A stretch of 64,000 nucleotides of DNA, from the NCBI GenBank assembly GCA_948567375.1, contig OX419756.1:50978333-51042332 (forward strand). Direction: 5' to 3'. The DNA comes from Lunularia cruciata (Eukaryota > Streptophyta > Marchantiopsida > Lunulariales > Lunulariaceae). Numbering within the stretch: position 1 is the first letter of the stretch; every line of letters starts with the position of its first letter. The notes beneath the pieces are model-generated. The model did no database searches. It worked only from the letters and a program-made list of their open reading frames with translations, and was not told where the DNA came from. The position numbers and the translations under genes were made by a program. Shown piece by piece: positions 59,290-64,000 of this stretch.

Positions 59290-60600
59290 CTACACTGGGC
59301 CCTTGGGAGCAATAGTGTCATGCTCTCGACCACTAGAGGTCCCAACCTTTGTGTGAAAAACTCCCTCCATTGTGGCTACAAGCTCCACACGTCCTCTAGC
59401 TGCATCCCATGTGGACCAAGGGTGTAATCCAAGTAGCCCACTCTCACCTGGATGGACTCCAAGTAGACCAATCTCCCTAGTAGCTATTGGATGTGTCCCA
59501 AGAATACCATGTCCACTCAGTCCATCGCCCCCAGCATGTGCCTCAATTGTCTCGATAGGCACATGGCTTACAAGTGTCCGAGTGGTGATGCCTATCAAGC
59601 GCATCCTACGCTGCTCTACTAAGCCAAGGCTCACAATCCAGGTCAAACAGTTCAGGTCCATAGCATGACCTAACACTTAACGCCTGTATGCCTCTGACAT
59701 TGCTAGAATAGCAGTAATACCGGTGCAAAAACCCATTGCCCGCTCTCTCTCATCAGCGTTGGGCTCCACCAATTGCTGTAACTGTGAGTCCCAAACAAGT
59801 CCAGGTCCTCCCTCTCGAAAAGCATGAGAGCCTGGGAAACTCATGAGTGTGGGAAATGCGGCTCTAGGCTGTCCAACTAGGTTCACCACTGCCATAGGTG
59901 ACCTATCAGCCACTACCACTATCTCAGACTGACGCCCAACATCCAAGATATCATCAACAAGGATGTGGTCAAGTCATTGAATCCCATCATAAGCATGCTG
60001 TAGAACCTCTCTGGGTAAGAGGTTCGTCCACCAAAGACAAAGACAATGAGCCCGTGATCCCACTCTGGCTGCATCTAACAATACAGCAGGTCCCATCCAA
60101 GAATGGACCTGATGTGTACTCGCCACCACTCTAGTGCGAGAATCACCTATCAAAGGAATGTACTCCAAAAGGTAAGCTGGAGAAACGGATTGATGAACCT
60201 GGAGATGTCATAATATCTGTAACATCTCCCAAAACACACCAAAACAAGGATCTTGAATACCCAATCCTCTACCAGCACGTGTATGTCCTTGACATGGCCA
60301 TCCAGAAATCACCAAGTGAATAGGCCCATGTCTCTCTAGGTCATGCGCCCCTAGTAAGGAAATGTCTCCTGGTAGGGCCTTCTGGTAACCCCTGACCACT
60401 GACATTGGTAATAACTCTGAATACCGATAGGCCAAGTGTGCCACATGATGTAGAGAAACTCGCCTAGCAATCTCATCTCTCTCTACATATAAGTACCTCT
60501 GTACTCATATACCCGCCTGTAACACCATAGCTAGTCCGGTGCTGATCCCACCAAACAACTCCAATAGGCATATCCCCTCTACTAGATATTGCCAAGCAAT
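59290..60600 (-). pseudogene. Element B C5 cytosine DNA methyltransferase domain
   Basis: Same domain and motif order as in A. Motif I: LLELFGGISTGLAMVLQAGI (60564-60505), followed by TGA where A has CGA. Motif IV: VISGWPCQGHTRAGRGLG (about 60314-60261), here with PCQ intact. Motif VI: LLEYIPLIGDS (about 60180-60145), where the N of ENV is Tyr. Motif VIII-like GSRAHCLCLWWTNLL. Motifs IX-X: DERERAMGF and VLGHAMDLNCLTWIVSLGL (about 59757-59610), with a TAA between them where A has CAG. Thus A keeps motif VI and B keeps motif IV, and both are inactive as they stand. Confidence 0.87.
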
Positions 60601-61740
60601 GAGTGTGGTATCCAGAGGTGTCAAAGCAATCGCCTCTGGAGGCTCATCCTCACACTCATCTCCTGATGGTACGAAGGGTCCACTCCAAGCCTGCTGCACC
60701 AACTGATCTGCATGTTGCTGCAATGCCTCCTCTGAACTCCACAATGGAACATCCAAGGTGGATGGAACAATCCCACTCGTACTCCAAAGCAGAGTCATCT
60801 CCTCTGGTACTGGAGTATCCTCTGCATGGGCATTCTCCTCCAACAAGTCACCAGGCCAAGTAACTGCACCATTGAAAGCTAAAACTGATGTTGCCATGGT
60901 CTTGGAATGTAGTGAGCCAAGATTGCCACTACTAAAGCGTACTGGTAGGTGACATACCCGTCCCTCACCAGACTGCCAACCAGGTCTATAAGAGGCTGTC
61001 TTCTCCCAATAGTCAATGTTGAAACCCATGGGGTATAACACTACTCCCCCAACTAGCACATCATATGACTTAGCTATCGTCGCAATAGCCTAAGCTCTCA
61101 CCACCGAGCTATCAGTCGGATGACCAGGCTGAACCTAGACAACAAGCTCTCCACGTGTGATGTACTGTGTCGAACCACCACCAAGAGATGTCTGGATCTG
61201 AAATGGACACCTCTCCACATTGGTCTTCCGTAACTCCAGACTGACAACTGCAGCCTTCCCCAACATAAGGGGCTGTGCACCAGAGTCTCACAAGACTCTC
61301 TGTGGTGTATAGACCTTCCCTGAAGGTCCCACCAAACAAAAAATCCCCCTCTGGTGATCCAATAGGACAACACCAGGTGTAAACCATGCTCTCTCAAAGG
61401 CCGGTCTAGCTGGCAACTCCTCCAGTCTAGCCGCTGCTGCCTGCCATAAACCACTGGTCGCTGAATGGATCCCATGCTCCTCAACCAAGTCAGCTCCACT
61501 ACCACTCACCTTTGCTCTAGTAGTAGGAGCTGCACCATCCCTACTCTCACAACGTGACAGCCAACCGGAATACTGGGGCTGGGTCAACTCCCAATGTAAA
61601 CATGTCATTGGCTGAAAACAAAGGATGCCGCATAATCAGCTGAGCCGCCCCCAACATCATGCTAGACTCAATCTGTGTAGTAGTAGGTGGCTGACTAGCA
61701 GGTAGTCCGTCATGTACTCCATCACCACCTACCACACCTA
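60601..61740 (-). pseudogene. Element B aspartic protease region
   Basis: DSGAQPLML active site at about 61295-61265, preceded by a TGA (TTA in A). Then ISDPDIS-like and DVLVGG...LYPMGF blocks in shifting frames; the post-protease part (61059-60601) is open into methyltransferase motif I. Confidence 0.78.
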
Positions 61741-62394
61741 CATTGGGACGTCTAGGAACCATGGCTGTTGTCTGCAATGCCTCAAATAGCATGAAAGACT
61801 GGGGAAGCTGACTTGTCTCTCAACCTCTCCTCTCTGTGGGTCCAACTCCACTGATGCTCCTCTAGGTTCTTGAGCACGCACTGCACTCCTAGTCACTGTT
61901 GCAGATGCATCCACCTGTGCTGCTCCGCACATGAAGTCCAAAGCATCTCTATCACTAGCATATGAGGTGGAAGCCTCAGCACCCAAATTTGATCTCCTCT
62001 GAGCAATAGCCATACTAGCCAATCTCTGCTCCAATTGCTCAATCCGAGTAGCCATAGTTGTGTTAGAAGTAAGGGCAGGTACTGCATCCCTACTAGGTGT
62101 AGATCCTCTACCACCACCACTACCACCTTGTCCTCTATGAATTGGAGCTCCTCTACTACCTGCCATAGCAGCCCTACCACTCCGTAACTTTAGGTGTAGG
62201 TCAAAACACCGGTCACTAGTGTGACCAAATCTGTGGCAATGCTCACATTGCCTCTGTGCTGGCTGTGATGCACCAGAGGTATCAGGTCCGCTGCCCTGAG
62301 TACACTCTCTCCTATGGTGAGGTCCACCACAAGTCCAACAAGCAACACCACCACTCACTGGCTGCTGTTGACTCAAAAATGAGGGTAAGGGTCT
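61741..62394 (-). pseudogene. Element B gag, C-terminal part with two zinc knuckles
   Basis: Knuckles CWTCGGPHHRREC (about 62340-62302) and CEHCHRFGHTSDRC (about 62247-62206), an Arg/Gly-rich stretch and the linker to protease. Open for over 200 codons. Confidence 0.85.
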
Positions 62395-62757
62395 ATGAGC
62401 CGGCATGTCTCTCACTCAGGATGAACCTCTGATGGCTATTATGGTAGCGCACCATGGACTAAGAAGGCAAGGAACCCGAACTTCATCATACTCCTCCAAG
62501 GCTAACACTCCAAGACTCAAGACATTGCTCACTAGAGAACTCAATGAGAGAGAGATAGTTGCAAATGAAAGGATGATGAGTACCTCCTCACCCCTTGTTT
62601 ATATACTTCTGAAATAGTTACGTACCAAAGTTACTAATTACCGTAGTAACTCAAGTTACTAGATTAAAAGTCAAGTAAAGTCAAAAAGTAGAAAGGAATA
62701 TCCATTCATATGGGCATATTCCCCTAAGCATGTGGTCTTATCTTGACCCAACCACTT
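62395..62757 (-). other. Foreign segment replacing part of gag in copy B
   Basis: About 360 bp that do not match copy A replace about 660 bp of A's gag (35880-36539). On the minus strand it has a TATA box, TATATAAAC (about 62598-62606), followed by CATTTGCAACTATCTCTC and ends near GGTGCGCTACCA, like an LTR promoter region. No target duplication was found. Confidence 0.55.
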
Positions 62758-63270
62758 CTCCAAATGAGCTCTCCTAAACTCATGGTAATCATCCATCGGC
62801 GGACCCTCCAGATGCTGAAATAACTCCTTCCATGCCGTGAAGGGTGTGAACAAAGTCGGGTTTTGCATCTGCTGCAGATCACACCAACTATTGAACTCCT
62901 GGATGAAGTCATCCAACTCAATGGTACCCACTGTACCAGAGTAACGCCTAGGGCCTTTGGAGGCCCCATAAATCTTGTCCATGTCCCACAACAACGGTGC
63001 GGACACACCAAGTGCACTCTCAACTGAATCAGCTCCTGTGTCGAACTCCAACTCAGAGTCAATCTCCTCCCTCACTGGGACTTGAGATACAGGTTGATAC
63101 CGAGCACCACTCCGAGTAAACCCACTACATACTGCAGGGCTAACTCCTCTGGAATCTCCAAAGAACTCCGTCGTGACAAAGTAACCACAACAGCAAACCC
63201 AAACCACCAACTGCAACCACAAGTCGCAACTGCAAGTACCCCACCAAGTGCCAACACCACCAAGCACCAC
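62758..63270 (-). pseudogene. Element B gag, N-terminal part
   Basis: Matches A's gag start but without the stop at 35736: DDFIQEFNSWCDLQQMQN, then FTPFTAWKELFQHLEG and PPMDDYHEFRRAHLEK at 62758, where the foreign segment begins. Confidence 0.82.
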
Positions 63271-64000
63271 CCACTAATGTAACTCTAACCGAGATAACTA
63301 CACTAGGGGAAAGGGCAACCTGTAAATTGCCATCATAACATGTACTCTCACGGTCTTCAAGTCATCACTTCCTGCCTCACCGGAGAGAAACAAAGGTAGT
63401 CTGACTGGTCATCACTCCAGCCTCACCACCGAGAGCACACCAGAGCACCAACGCTCAAAAGTCAGGGCACCTCACACAAACATGGTGCACAAACAGGAAG
63501 CATAGAATGGAGGGGATCCAATCACAAGAAATCTAAACAAAAACCCTCCATCTCATAACACAACACGGGATTGACTCTACCACCATTTGGCATTTGACAT
63601 AAGAGCAGTTCGTATCTAAGTCCTAAGCTACAAGGATCACCAAGAAGGGGATCAAACTGCCTCTCCTAGCCAAAGCTACATGTGTACAGATAATAGTGGC
63701 ACAGTCACTATGACAACAAGTGAGGGTGGACCAGTTGGCTAGGGCACCAGTCTAGGAACAAGAGATCTAGGGGTCAAACCCTGTTGCACACAATCTAGTA
63801 GGAAAGGCAGATTTTGCCAACCAGTGACTAAGATCTACTCTAAACTAGCTAGCATCACGCCAGCAAGCTGGCTTGCTGGCCCTTTTGGCCCTTCTAGGCC
63901 TTCGTAGCCTCTCATAGCCCACAGCCCTATGCCTTGAAACGCCAAAATTCAGCCAAATGAGGCCTTTCTTGTTGCTACTTTGAACCTCCTCCAAAATTGG
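63271..64000 (-). other. Element B 5' leader, cut by window edge
   Basis: Aligns with the leader of A (about 34640-35340). The tRNA-like segment is on the plus strand here at 63727-63781. The last bases reach the minisatellite region of the leader. Confidence 0.75.
63727..63781 (+). other. tRNA-like segment in the element B leader
   Basis: TGGACCAGTTGGCTAGGGC (A box-like, 63727 on) and GGTCAAACCCT (B box-like, 63771-63781), antisense to element B as in A. Spacing of about 44 bases suits an internal Pol III promoter. No complete cloverleaf could be drawn. Confidence 0.45.

Larger units (their letters stand above)
55358..64000 (-). mobile_element. Element B: second methyltransferase/PHD Gypsy copy, inverted, cut by window edge
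   Basis: Same family as element A on the opposite strand, with the left (3') end at 55358 (element ends ...GCACAACA, flank ATGGGC on the minus strand). Minus-strand order from the right edge: leader, gag, protease, methyltransferase, RT, RNase H, integrase, PHD finger, polypurine tract, 3' LTR. It retains the integrase core missing in A but has lost part of gag. Its 5' LTR lies beyond 64000. Stops occur at different sites from most of A's, so the two decayed largely independently. Confidence 0.88.

Noticed and set aside
63721..63790. Possible genuine tRNA gene
   Set aside because: A and B box-like sequences are present, but I could not form an acceptor stem and full cloverleaf; better read as tRNA-derived.
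1..64000. CRISPR arrays, rRNA, prokaryotic operons, integrons
   Set aside because: No regularly spaced repeats, rRNA-like blocks or gene clusters with bacterial features were seen; all content is plant-like.

Overview
The window looks like nuclear DNA of a land plant or close streptophyte relative. It carries a GT34-type xyloglucan/galactomannan glycosyltransferase gene, AT-rich intergenic DNA, plant-type Ty1/Copia and Ty3/Gypsy elements (two of them chromodomain-bearing), a PIF/Harbinger transposase and a pogo/Tigger-like transposase. I see no prokaryotic operons, rRNA, CRISPR or convincing tRNA genes. I cannot name the species.

Layout. 1-907 (minus): the intact-looking 5' part of a GT34 glycosyltransferase, cut by the window edge. 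About 0.9-24.4 kb: AT-rich intergenic DNA holding a decayed PIF/Harbinger transposase (about 5.9-6.8 kb, plus), a GA-rich tract, palindromes, small tandem duplications and a decayed pogo/Tigger-like transposase (about 22.9-24.1 kb, minus). About 24.5-54.2 kb: a nest of retroelements. The outermost is an old Copia element (F, plus), seen in three pieces (24.5-25.0, 46.8-46.9 and 52.9-54.1 kb). A chromodomain Gypsy element (C, plus, 25009-46793) sits inside F. C in turn holds a solo LTR with heat-shock-element arrays (G, inside C's 5' LTR), an unclassified 3.6 kb insertion with a broken long ORF (E), a 9.2 kb Gypsy element (A, plus) and a probable 2.2 kb non-autonomous insertion (H). A second copy of the C family (D, minus) sits in F beside C. 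From 55358 to the right edge is copy B (minus), a second member of the same family as A.

The main discovery candidate is the A/B family: Ty3/Gypsy elements with gag (two zinc knuckles), aspartic protease, a complete-looking C5 cytosine DNA methyltransferase domain between protease and reverse transcriptase, RT-RNase H, integrase, and a PHD finger (C4HC3) at the extreme C-terminus where chromoviruses carry a chromodomain. Such an element could in principle both read chromatin (PHD) and write DNA methylation. Both copies are disabled. Many of their stop codons are C-to-T or G-to-A changes at CAG (CHG) or CG sites, as expected from decay of methylated cytosine. Their termini are also odd: a 105 bp sequence is repeated on both sides of the 3' LTR core in both copies.

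Coordinates of decayed domains were read by eye from translations and are approximate; element ends with target-site duplications are more exact. No alignment or database search was run.
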